A DNA stretch of 64,000 bases from Clostridia bacterium (GTDB lineage: Bacteria > Bacillota > Clostridia > Oscillospirales > CAG-382): NCBI GenBank assembly GCA_017560085.1, contig JAFYPA010000003.1:35511-99510 (forward strand), given 5' to 3'. The stretch's first letter is position 1, and the number at the start of each line of letters is the position of its first letter. Below, piece by piece: positions 42,077 through 51,100 of the stretch. Under the pieces are notes generated by a model. It did not search any database. It was not told where the DNA came from and saw only the letters and a program-made list of their open reading frames with translations. Position numbers and translations under genes: made by a program.

Positions 42077-43102
42077 TTAGCTGCACTTCAGCGAAAGTCC
42101 GCTCTTTGCATCGAATGTGTATTCCCATCCGAGATAATCGTGGGCAATCTGCCACGTGAGCGGAAGATACCACACGTCACCCACGGAGAATGGCGGATAT
42201 TCCATTGCGTATGTGTGCCATTTTGTGCCCTTGCCGTTGATGTAAAGCTCACCGTCGAAGGCCTCGTTTACGGAAAGTGAGAAGCTGTCTCCCACGGTGA
42301 TATATCCGAAGTCGGGAATATCGGTTAACCCTTCGGACCTTGATATGTCAAGGCTTCGGGAATCCTCTGCGGTTTCCTCGGTGTTTGTGAAGGTTATGCC
42401 CATAAAGTCGGCGATGCCCTTGGTAAGGGGCATATAGGTTATATTTCTGTACTGCAGAAACGGGTATTTTGATATTTCGTTTCTGTATTTTACGCCGTTC
42501 AGAATTACGGGAAATTCGGGGATTGTTACCGCTCTCGGATTTATCGGAGCTTTCGTAAGCTCAAGTCCCTTTTCTTCGGAAAACGTGCATCCGAGTCCGA
42601 TGGCTTCATTTGCGATTTGGTATGTCATTGGCAGATATTCAGTGCCGTTTATATTGAGAATCGGATAGTCGGAAAGCCTTATTTCACGGATGCTTCCGTG
42701 ATGGTTTATAAGGATTCTTTTGTTGGGGGATATTACGGCATTGAGGTCGGTTCCCGAAACGCCCCTCGGCATTTTGATTTCGGTCGGGATGCTTTTCGCA
42801 AGGGTTATGCTTTTTATAAAAAGCATACCGTAGACCGTGTAGGATTTGCTGTCGGCACACATAAAGCCGAGACCCGACATCAGATTGTGGTCTGATTTCT
42901 CCGTTTCAATCGGGAGATAGGTTATATCATTGTACACCACTATCGGATATTTTGTGCTTGTGTTATCGTACTTTATTCCGTTTATCGTTATGTCAAATTC
43001 GGGAAGGCTGACGGTAATTTTGTCGGATTCCGCTTTGGCGGACAGTATGGGGGATATCAGAAGACAGCAGAGGAAAAGAACTGATGCAAGGTGTTTTTTC
43101 AT
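42077..43102 (-). CDS. Exported stalk-domain (copper amine oxidase N-like) protein
   Basis: 341 residues with a signal peptide ([21 protein letters not shown]). The mature part has three related segments starting [25 protein letters not shown] and [16 protein letters not shown]. Each is followed by a [17 protein letters not shown] strand and a later YLPMTYQIA or YLPLTWQIA helix. This is the pattern of the Cu_amine_oxidN1 (stalk) domain common in exported Clostridia proteins. The function is unknown, probably wall-associated. A promoter lies at 43135-43163 and AAAGGCGG precedes the ATG. Confidence 0.78.
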   Translation of the reverse strand: MKKHLASVLFLCCLLISPILSAKAESDKITVSLPEFDITINGIKYDNTSTKYPIVVYNDITYLPIETEKSDHNLMSGLGFMCADSKSYTVYGMLFIKSITLAKSIPTEIKMPRGVSGTDLNAVISPNKRILINHHGSIREIRLSDYPILNINGTEYLPMTYQIANEAIGLGCTFSEEKGLELTKAPINPRAVTIPEFPVILNGVKYRNEISKYPFLQYRNITYMPLTKGIADFMGITFTNTEETAEDSRSLDISRSEGLTDIPDFGYITVGDSFSLSVNEAFDGELYINGKGTKWHTYAMEYPPFSVGDVWYLPLTWQIAHDYLGWEYTFDAKSGLSLKCS

Positions 43103-43134
43103 TTTTTAATCCGCCTTTCTTACTTATTTATTAC

Positions 43135-43163
43135 AATATATCATATTATGTGCAAAAAATCAA
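43135..43163 (-). promoter_or_regulatory. Sigma-A promoter of the stalk-domain gene (possibly with uvrB)
   Basis: On the minus strand TTGATT (43163-43158), 17-base spacer, TATATT (43140-43135). Confidence 0.65.
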
Positions 43164-43193
43164 GTACGCATATATACGCAAGGAAAGAAAAAT

Positions 43194-43214
43194 CCCCGAC
43201 AAAAGCTGTCGGGG
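43194..43214 (-). terminator. Terminator of the activase gene
   Basis: CCCCGACA and TGTCGGGG (43194-43201 and 43207-43214) form an 8-base-pair stem, followed on the minus strand by ATTTTTC. Confidence 0.85.
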
Positions 43215-43223
43215 AAATATGTT

Positions 43224-44129
43224 TTATGCCTTTTTAACAGTAACCCTCGTATTCGCCTGAACCTTCGCAATCCATTCCTTGACGGTGGAATCCTCGGGGA
43301 ATGTCAAATCCTTGAGAATATAGTCCTTGCCGAGCATCTCACTCTTTCCGCTTCCGAGAGGGTGATAAGGCTCGATGTTGACCTCAAGAATGTTTTTGAG
43401 CTTGTTTGCGGTTTCGGCAATTGCATTAAGGTGTTCGTCCGTGTCGTTGACCGTTGGAATTATGGGACAGCGCAGAACCGTGTTGTTGCCGAGCCCGTCC
43501 AGCATAAAGAGGTTTTCCAGAATTTTGTCATTGTATACGCCCGTGTACTTTTTATGGTCTTCACGGTCGGTGATTTTGTAGTCGAAGAGGAAGATGTCCA
43601 CATAGGGGGCAATTTCTCTGTACTTTTCGCTGTCGGCAAAGCCGCAGGTTTCCATACAGGTGTGAAGTCCCTCCTCCTTTGCACGCTTCATAAGACTGAG
43701 AGCGAATTCAAACTGCATCATAGGCTCACCGCCGGAGAGGGTCATACCTCCGCCCGAGTTTTCGTAGAATGCCTTGTCCTTGAGCACTTCCTTCAGAGCA
43801 TCCTCGACGGTGGTTTCATAGCCCGCCACCTCAAGTGCCTCCGTGGGGCAGAAGTCACAGCATTTTCCGCAGACAACGCACTTTTCTCTTATGTAGCTGT
43901 GGTTGCCGCCCTCGAAGTCGTGTGCCTTTTCGTCGCACTTTGCCATGCACTTTCCGCACTTTATACACTTGGAGGCATTGTAAAACACCTCGGGAATTGC
44001 TTTCTTGGATTCGGGGTTATGACACCACGCACAGTTTAAGGGACAGCCCTTGAAGAATACCGTGGTACGGATGCCCGGTCCGTCGTTTACGCAGAATTTC
44101 TGTATGTTGAAGATTGTTCCCGAAATCAT
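43224..44129 (-). CDS. Glycyl-radical-enzyme activating protein (radical SAM)
   Basis: 301-residue activase of the PflA family with an inserted ferredoxin domain. The radical-SAM cluster is CPLNCAWC (Cys29, 33, 36), followed by CIKCGKCMAKC and CVVCGKCCDFCP, two more [4Fe-4S] sites, and by SGGEPMMQ. Activases with extra clusters serve glycyl radical enzymes other than Pfl, such as choline lyase- or glycerol dehydratase-type enzymes. No glycyl radical enzyme gene is next to it (neighbours are the stalk and SpoIID genes), so the partner is elsewhere. AAAGGAG precedes the ATG. Confidence 0.88.
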   Translation of the reverse strand: MISGTIFNIQKFCVNDGPGIRTTVFFKGCPLNCAWCHNPESKKAIPEVFYNASKCIKCGKCMAKCDEKAHDFEGGNHSYIREKCVVCGKCCDFCPTEALEVAGYETTVEDALKEVLKDKAFYENSGGGMTLSGGEPMMQFEFALSLMKRAKEEGLHTCMETCGFADSEKYREIAPYVDIFLFDYKITDREDHKKYTGVYNDKILENLFMLDGLGNNTVLRCPIIPTVNDTDEHLNAIAETANKLKNILEVNIEPYHPLGSGKSEMLGKDYILKDLTFPEDSTVKEWIAKVQANTRVTVKKA

Positions 44130-44232
44130 AGCTTTTCTCCTTTCGGGGTATGTGATTTTTCTATATTATACACGAATAAATCCGAATGTAAATGTACAAT
44201 ATGAGTGTTTTATGCTTTTTGACACAGAAGAA

Positions 44233-45627
44233 TTACTGTGCCGATCCCGCCTTCTCTGCGGCAAGTCCCGAGGGAGTTGTGAAATATGTTCCCGGGTAGT
44301 AGAGAGCAAGAATCTGCTGATAGGTGCATCCGCTCTTTGCAAGTGTCATCGCACCGAACTGACTGAGTCCCACGCCGTGACCCCATCCCGTGCCCGATAT
44401 CGTGAAGGATACGGGACTTGTGGTAATCTTGAAGAGATTTACGGGTGTATTGCCTGTGTCAGCACGGAGGACATAGGAGTTTGCGGGGAGGGTCGTGGTT
44501 GTTTTGATTCCGTCAGCGGTAAGCACGGACGCACTTGTCGGCTGGTCATAGTTCGGAACTATCTTCACGCAGGCGCTTCGAACGAACTTTGAAATCATTC
44601 CTCTTACATTGTCGGAATTCTTTGCACTGACGGAGCTTCCGTAAATATCCGTAACGGTGATTTTTCTTGCATAGCCCGTCTCACCGTATTCAAGCACTAT
44701 GGAATCTATAACGCCCTTGAGCTTTCCCGCATAGGCGGACTTGGAGTTTATGTAGGCAAGAATTTCCTCGTTGGAGTATGTTCCGCTCCAGGTGCCTCTG
44801 GGATATTCCTCGGGAGTTTCATGGAAGGTGGGAACGCCCGCAAGGTACGGGTGCTGACTCTGGTCACCGCCCCACGCACCGAAGGAGCTTTCCGTGTGCA
44901 TACCCGCACTTGAGGTATAAACCGCCATTGCTACCTTGCCGTTGTAGGCGAGGATTATATTCTTTGTTGCATCCACAGCCGCATTTGTTGCGGGATGCTC
45001 GTTTTCACCGTTTCCGCCGAACACCTGACAGCAGCTTGTGGTACATACATCAACGCCGTACTTCTGATGCTTTCCGCCGAGGGAATAGAAGCCGAAGGTT
45101 CTTGCTACTATTGCGGCGGTCTTCAGTGCCTCGTCCGGCCAGGATGGGTAAATCTCACGGGGGAGAACGCCCTTTATGTACTTCTCGAATTCGACGATAT
45201 TTATGACACGCATAAGACCGTCCTTACAGAAGATTTTTATAACGTCAAGGTATGTGCCGTCCTTGTATTTAAGCGCACCGTCGATGCCCGCAATATATAA
45301 GGTTTCCGACTCCGAGCGATAGACCTCGGTGCCATCGCTTATATGTACCGTGGCGATTCCTGATGTGTTTTTGACGGTAAGCCCGGTCTGTGCCGTTTCA
45401 AAGAGTATTTCCTCGGCATAGGTGCTCTCGTCAAAGCTGATTATTTTAAAGCCGCTTTCCGATGTGAACTGTGCCTGCTTTGGTGAGGTCGTACCGAATT
45501 CAAGCCCTACCTTTATTTTCAGGTCGTCTCTGTATTCAAGAGCGGAGGCGGAGAGGGTGAATACCGAAATGAGCACCGAGAAAAGAAGCAGAGCGAAAAG
45601 CGGTCTTTTCGTTTTAAGCAATCTCAT
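44233..45627 (-). CDS. SpoIID/LytB-domain exported protein
   Basis: 464 residues with a signal peptide (LLFSVLISVFTLSASA). The SpoIID domain is recognisable by FEKYIKGVLPREIYPSWPDEAL, then IVARTFGFYSL, DVCTTSCCQVFGG and later GHGVGLSQFGAMTLAKSGCTYQQILALYYPGT. SpoIID proteins are lytic transglycosylases that trim peptidoglycan during engulfment; LytB-type relatives modify amidase activity. Which one this is cannot be told. The start overlaps the end of the upstream exported gene by 14 bases, showing co-transcription and likely coupling; AGAGGCG serves as the ribosome site. Confidence 0.88.
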   Translation of the reverse strand: MRLLKTKRPLFALLLFSVLISVFTLSASALEYRDDLKIKVGLEFGTTSPKQAQFTSESGFKIISFDESTYAEEILFETAQTGLTVKNTSGIATVHISDGTEVYRSESETLYIAGIDGALKYKDGTYLDVIKIFCKDGLMRVINIVEFEKYIKGVLPREIYPSWPDEALKTAAIVARTFGFYSLGGKHQKYGVDVCTTSCCQVFGGNGENEHPATNAAVDATKNIILAYNGKVAMAVYTSSAGMHTESSFGAWGGDQSQHPYLAGVPTFHETPEEYPRGTWSGTYSNEEILAYINSKSAYAGKLKGVIDSIVLEYGETGYARKITVTDIYGSSVSAKNSDNVRGMISKFVRSACVKIVPNYDQPTSASVLTADGIKTTTTLPANSYVLRADTGNTPVNLFKITTSPVSFTISGTGWGHGVGLSQFGAMTLAKSGCTYQQILALYYPGTYFTTPSGLAAEKAGSAQ

Positions 45628-46102
45628 AGGCGCCTCTTACCATTACATAGGCAACGTCCGATGTGCAGAGTATGCCTCTGCCGTCGGCTCTGGGGATTAT
45701 ACAGTAGTTGTTAATCGGCACCTCGTGTCCGTTATAAAGCTCGATGCTTGTGCTGACATTGGCGATGCCGTTTGTTTCAAGGGGAGACACAACCGTTGCC
45801 TGAGAGCCCGGACGGAGAATGAATTCCATCGAGGACCTCGCATAGAGTGTCTGTCCCTTGGTGAGGGTTATTACCTGATACTCGGTGCTCACGGCAGCTG
45901 CGGGAGCGGAGGTCGGAATGGAGGCGATCTTTGCGTCTATGTATTCCGTTACCTGTGTATAGAAAACGTTATCGAGATAGCTCTTTGAAATAAGCGGGTC
46001 GTCCGTACCGAACTCGGTTGCGAATGCAAGTCCTGCGGCGGCTACGGAAATCACTGCGGAAACAGCGATTGTTATAAGCTTAAGATTTTTCTTGAATTTC
46101 AT
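45614..46102 (-). CDS. Small exported protein, partner of the SpoIID gene
   Basis: 162 residues with a signal peptide (KKNLKLITIAVSAVISVAAAGLAFA). The mature part has a helical stretch (YLDNVFYTQVTEYIDAKIAS), an Ala/Pro/Ser linker and a beta-rich C-terminus (QVITLTKGQTLYARSSMEFI, then LRPGSQATVVSPL). Not assigned to a named family. It overlaps the SpoIID gene and shares its promoter at 46167-46195, so the two probably act together at the wall. AAAGGAC precedes the ATG. Confidence 0.75.
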   Translation of the reverse strand: MKFKKNLKLITIAVSAVISVAAAGLAFATEFGTDDPLISKSYLDNVFYTQVTEYIDAKIASIPTSAPAAAVSTEYQVITLTKGQTLYARSSMEFILRPGSQATVVSPLETNGIANVSTSIELYNGHEVPINNYCIIPRADGRGILCTSDVAYVMVRGAYEIA

Positions 46103-46166
46103 TTTACTGTCCTTTCTTTTATGCTTTTATATAAGACCGTTTGTGTTAAAACTTCTACGATTATAA

Positions 46167-46195
46167 TTATAGCATATCAATTTTCAAATTGCAAT
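46167..46195 (-). promoter_or_regulatory. Sigma-A promoter of the SpoIID operon
   Basis: On the minus strand TTGCAA (46195-46190), 17-base spacer, TATAAT (46172-46167) with a TGC extended element. Confidence 0.72.
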
Positions 46196-46305
46196 ACCTC
46201 TTTTTACATCATTTGACATAATTTTCCGCTTTTGCTATTGCATTTTCGCACGCCTTGTGGTAACATATATATGAAAGATGCTTGCGAAAGGAGGATAAAC
46301 GGATT

Positions 46306-46932
46306 TTGTTCGGACGAAAAAAAGAGAATAACTATGCCGTAAAGCACAGCCCCGCAGAGCTGAAATCTCTTGACGATGCGGCTCTTATGGAGCTTGTTGC
46401 CGAAAAGGACGAGGACGCCTTTAACGAGATTGTCGTAAGGTATGAGAAATTCGTTTATTCGGCGGTTTTCGCAGAGCTACGGGACACGGACGATGCCTTT
46501 GACGTCTCGCAGGAGGTCTTTATAAGGCTATACAACGCGGCGGGAGGCTTCAGGTGCGAGAGCACACTCAAGACCTGGCTTTACAGAATGTGCAAGAACT
46601 GTGCTTACGATTATATGCGTAAGTTCTACAAAAATCGGGCTGTTTCGCTCACCGTCAAGGATGCGGACGAGGAAACGGCGGACGACATTGATATAGTATC
46701 GGAGGAAACTCCCGAGGAGGAAATCCTCAAAAAGGAACGGATTCTGGCGGTCCGCACGGCGATAGGCAAGCTACCCGAGGAGCAAAGGGACGTTATCGTT
46801 CTGCGTGAGCTTGAGGGACTTTCCTACACGGAAATAGCGCAGATGCTCGGCATAAATGAGGGCACCGTGAAGTCAAGAATCAGCCGAGGGCGTGAGGCTC
46901 TGAAAAAATATTTGGAAAATTTCAGAATTTAG
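46306..46932 (+). CDS. ECF-family RNA polymerase sigma factor
   Basis: About 208 residues. The sigma-2 region is DEDAFNEIVVRYEKFVYSAV...DAFDVSQEVFIRLY and the sigma-4 helix-turn-helix is LPEEQRDVIVLRELEGLSYTEIAQMLGINEGTVKSRISRGR. An acidic linker (DADEETADDIDIVSEETPEEE) joins them. The start is unclear: AAAGGAGG at 46287-46294 sits inside the frame opened by TTG 46282, so I prefer TTG 46306, 11 bases downstream of it. The gene after it encodes a one-helix membrane protein, the usual anti-sigma arrangement, so the factor is probably held inactive at the membrane until a surface signal arrives. Confidence 0.88.
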   Translation: MFGRKKENNYAVKHSPAELKSLDDAALMELVAEKDEDAFNEIVVRYEKFVYSAVFAELRDTDDAFDVSQEVFIRLYNAAGGFRCESTLKTWLYRMCKNCAYDYMRKFYKNRAVSLTVKDADEETADDIDIVSEETPEEEILKKERILAVRTAIGKLPEEQRDVIVLRELEGLSYTEIAQMLGINEGTVKSRISRGREALKKYLENFRI

Positions 46933-47016
46933 GGAACAAAAACACCGCTTGCTACGTCAAAGAGTACGGAACAAGAAAAATCAATAAAAATTTTAAGGAA
47001 ACGGAGGTGCTGCGGT

Positions 47017-47913
47017 ATGGAAAGCAAGGATTTTGTAATTGAACAGATTCTTTCAATCGAGAATTTTGAATGCGTCCCCGAAAAGCTTATGGCAGAAATA
47101 AATTCAAACGAAGAATATCGCAGAATCTTCGAGGAATATAAGGAGCTCTCATCCCTTGTGTCGGAAAGTGCACCCATCCCCGAAAAGGACGGAGTTACGC
47201 TTCACGATGCGGTTATGAACAGAATCAAGGACGGAGACATTGCTCCGAGATATATTTCCGCAGGCGGCTTCAGATTCCCCGTTGCAACGGTGGCAAGCCT
47301 TGCGGTGATCGTCGTGGCGGCGCTTATTATCGGCAAGGGCGGAATTCCGGGAGGAAGGCTCGATGCGGATAATTTTGCTCCCATGGAAAAAGCCGAAATG
47401 CGAAGCGTAAACGATGAGGAATTTGCATATGTTGAAAACACAAGCTTCTCCGTATTCGGAGGAGCATTATCAAAGCAGAGCGACGACGGAGTCGGAATAG
47501 CCGTGATAAGCGAGGAGGCTCCCGCAGAAACGGAGGCTGCTTTTGACGGTGAGGAAATTACGGAGGGTGTTGTGAATTACTCCGTGGTGACGGATTCCGT
47601 AAGCGAGGAAAAAATCACCTTTAAGAGCAGCGGAATGAAAAAGGCGGAAGCGGAAGCAAGCCCCGCATTTGAAGAGTCTGCTTCGGAGGAATGCGAGGAA
47701 GAAGCGGAAAGCGCTTCGATTGAGTCGCAGATTGAGCTTAAAATGGCATACGCTTCGGCTCTTGTCCCCGAGCAGGGACTTATCACAAAAGAGCAGATTC
47801 TCGAGCTTGGTGCCGAAAGGTATATCGAATGGTTTGACGGCATAATGGCAAGAGCGGATTTTGTCGATGCTTACTCTTACGAAGCGTTCAAGGCTTACTG
47901 TGAAAGCAAATAA
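47017..47913 (+). CDS. Membrane protein, probable anti-sigma factor
   Basis: 298 residues with one membrane helix at about 88-106 (FPVATVASLAVIVVAALII). The cytoplasmic N-terminus (ESKDFVIEQILSIENFECVP, then EEYRRIFEEYKELSSLVSE) is helical and zinc-free; the external part is Glu/Ala/Ser-rich with a small folded end. It follows the ECF sigma gene by 84 bases in the same orientation, with GGAGG before its ATG. The arrangement, rather than a recognised domain, suggests an anti-sigma role. A terminator follows at 47932. Confidence 0.7.
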   Translation: MESKDFVIEQILSIENFECVPEKLMAEINSNEEYRRIFEEYKELSSLVSESAPIPEKDGVTLHDAVMNRIKDGDIAPRYISAGGFRFPVATVASLAVIVVAALIIGKGGIPGGRLDADNFAPMEKAEMRSVNDEEFAYVENTSFSVFGGALSKQSDDGVGIAVISEEAPAETEAAFDGEEITEGVVNYSVVTDSVSEEKITFKSSGMKKAEAEASPAFEESASEECEEEAESASIESQIELKMAYASALVPEQGLITKEQILELGAERYIEWFDGIMARADFVDAYSYEAFKAYCESK

Positions 47914-47931
47914 CGATGCTTTACCCCGACG

Positions 47932-47957
47932 CAAAAGGTGTGTCGGGGTATTTTGTT
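47932..47957 (+). terminator. Terminator of the sigma/anti-sigma operon
   Basis: TACCCCGAC (47932-47940) is the exact complement of GTCGGGGTA (47942-47950) if the central bases are looped by partial melting; practically an 8-9 base-pair stem with a small loop drawn from its inner bases and GCAAAAGGTGT context, followed by TTTTGTT. Confidence 0.65.
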
Positions 47958-48019
47958 GCCTATATGGTGGGTTTATTCGGTAACTATACACAAAAATGAA
48001 ATTTTCGTATGTGTAACTC

Positions 48020-48048
48020 TTGACAAATAGATGAAAAAGGTTTATACT
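48020..48048 (+). promoter_or_regulatory. Strong sigma-A promoter of the dockerin exoprotein
   Basis: TTGACA (48020-48025), 17-base spacer, TATACT (48043-48048). A leader of about 70 bases follows. Confidence 0.82.
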
Positions 48049-48063
48049 ACAATATAAGTATAA

Positions 48064-48097
48064 GTGTCTTTATACCCAACGCGCGGACACGGGTATA
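48064..48097 (+). other. Leader with two interleaved complementary pairs
   Basis: GTGTC (48064-48068) complements GACAC (48086-48090), and TATACCC (48071-48077) complements GGGTATA (48091-48097). The pairs interleave, so they form either competing hairpins or a strained pseudoknot in the 5' leader of the dockerin protein. The 7-base-pair hairpin alone could stabilise the messenger. Confidence 0.45.
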
Positions 48098-48124
48098 CTG
48101 AATATATTTTCAAGGAGGATTTCT

Positions 48125-51100
48125 ATGAAATTCAAGAGAATTCTTGCGGCTGTGCTTTCTGCACTGATGCTTGTATCCGTTACGGCATTTACCGCAAGTG
48201 CACAGGAAACCACACTGGTTTACAAGCTTGCCGCAAACACGGCAACCGAGGGCTTCTCAGGTGAGGCTGTCACGGGTACAAGAACCTATGACGCCGAAAA
48301 GGACCTTGTGTACTATCACTATGTACCCAAGGAAAGCAACGACTGGATGCACTTCGGCTGGCATACAGCTTCAGGCAGATTTGAATGGACAACACCTATT
48401 ACGGTTGGTCTTATTGTGCGTACCAACAAGGAGGGTGCTGTTCCCGCCATTAGATGCTGCGACAGAACGGGCAGCAACTACTTTATTGAAAAGAAGGCTC
48501 CCGCTATCAAGGGCGACGGCACATGGGAAATAGTATGGTTTGATACCATTACCGCACAGGATGCGGCAAACGTTGTAAAGAACGATGTTCCCTTCGACGG
48601 ACTTACACACGTTCAGTGCTTCCCGATGGGTACGTCAATTATAGGTAAGGACAACCTTGACTCCGGTCTCTGGTTTGACGTTGCGGGCTATGCATTCTTT
48701 GCAGACACGGTTGAAAACCTTGCAGACGTTGACCTTTTTGAGGTTGTAAACTCAAAGGCTCCCACTATCGAGCTTACATTTGACCACAACAACGGCACGG
48801 GCGATAAGTCAAGCTACACCGTACAGAGCGGTGCTTACATCCCCGCAAAGGTGCAGTTCCCCGAAGCACCCGAGGCTCCCGAAGGCAAGATTTTTGCAGG
48901 CTGGACAACAGACCTTAACGCAGGTGCGGGCGTGACAGATGCAGATGTTCCCGCCGCTTCCACAACATACTACGCAGTATGGGCACAGGACGAAAGCGAG
49001 CCCGGTGATGTAACTCTCAAGGAAATCCGTCTTAACGGCACACTTTCCAAGCACTTCGGTCTTGAGGATCTTTCCGGAGAAACACTCACATTCAAGGTTC
49101 CCTACAACTGGAACGGCGATATGGTTCCCGCACTTTCCGTTGTGGCAAACGATGCTACGGCAAGCGTAACCGTTACCGCAGGTACATTCGGTGACGGCTC
49201 TCAGATCAAGGTTAAGAACGGCTCTGCTGTTGTTACATACAATGTTGTATATGCAAACAACGAGGCGTCCTTCAAGAGCTACCTTCCCACAGGTACTGTT
49301 ACATCCAACAAGGGTCAGGGTACATACACCGTTGACGGAGTTGAATACAAGGTAACAGGTACACAGTTCTCTCACTTTGCAAGAATCGCAACAGAGGCAA
49401 AGGAAGGCATTAACGCAAGAAAGCTTTACTACAATACAAAGGCTGAGGTATCCTTCGACGGCAAGGATGACGCGGCAAAGACAATCAAGAACATTCACAT
49501 TTTCAAGATAGCCGCAGGAAATACTGCAGGTCTTGAGGGTGGCGGTGCTTACGGCTTTGTTACACTTTCCGATTACCCTTGGGCAAGAGTAAAGTACTTC
49601 ATCGACGCAGGTGAAGACGGACAGACAATCGAAAGACCCTTCACAATTTCCTCCACAACATGGACAAACGACGCAACCGGCAAGGGCTACCTTGAAACAA
49701 CAAAGAAGAACACTGCGGTTCCCTCCGAGGACAATATGGTTGCGGGCAGATGGGCATATGCTTACGTAAACCTCGCAGAAGCATTTGCAGAGGACTACGG
49801 CTTCACATATCAGTTCCACTTCCGTCCTTACCTCGACGCTCACAAGTCTGATGCGATAATGGAGGTTTCCGCGGACGATCCCACAGTGGCAGTTCCCAAG
49901 GCGGACAGCGAGTTTGCGGTTCTCTTTGACGATGCATTCTATCTTGCATCCGTTGAGCTCTGGAACGACTTCCCCGGCACAGAGGACGGTAAGTTCGAGC
50001 AGATTGCTCCCTATGCACCCAACTTCACAACAGCAGACGAAACAGAGCTTGATGCAAACGACGGTAAGATTTTCGGTCTTACAGAGGGCATGGAATACAG
50101 CCTCAAGGGCGAGGACAGCTGGACAGCTTACACAGAAGCTCTTGCAGGTGAAGTTACACTCGCTCCCGGTACATACGAAATCAGATATGCATCTTACGGA
50201 AACTTTGATGCTTCTCCCGCAATCGAGGTAACAATCAAGTCCGCTCTTGCGGCTCAGCCCGTTGTTGAGACTGTAAATGCTACAGCAGTTGACAAGAATG
50301 ACGGTAAGATTACAGGCGTTGATTCCGCAATGTCCTACAGAGTTAAGGGCGAAACAGAATGGACAGCTGTTGCGGCTGATGCAACAGAGATTACAGGTCT
50401 TGCTCCCGCAATCTACGAGGTAATTTACCTTGCAGACGGTGAAGTAAGAACAGAGGACAGCGCAATTACAACAGCTGTTGTATCCGTTGACTTTGATACA
50501 GATATCGTAGCATTCGTTACAAGCGACCCCGCTTACAGCGATGCATCCGTTAACGACGGTACTTCTCTTGACAAGGCGTTCTATGTAAAGGCAGGAAATG
50601 ACTTCACGGAATTCCTTAAGAAGAACATCAAGGGAGATATGACATCCACAATCGTTATTGTAGGCAAGGTTAATCTTGGCGGATGGAACGAAAATACTGT
50701 AACAGCTGTTGCTAAAAAGGTTACATTCACAGGTATCACATCTGACAGTCTTCTCGGCTTTACCTGCTGTAATCCCGATGCAGCCAATGCAACCACATTC
50801 TCAATGATTAACTTCGGCTATTCGAAGGAGACAGTATTTGAGAACATCACACTCGATCAGAACTGTCTTGCAGACCCCGTTGCACTTAAGAGCGAGCACG
50901 GTATTGCAATAAGAAGCGGTAACCTTACAATTGCAGATACCGTAAAGGTAGGTCCCAACTCCGGCAGAATCAGAATTTACTGTGCCGGCGATAAGGTTGA
51001 CAGCACACTCACACTTAACAACGGTATGTTTGAGGGTGTACACGGTGGTGTTACATACTCCACAAAGATTGTTACAACAGGTAACTTCACAACAATTCTT

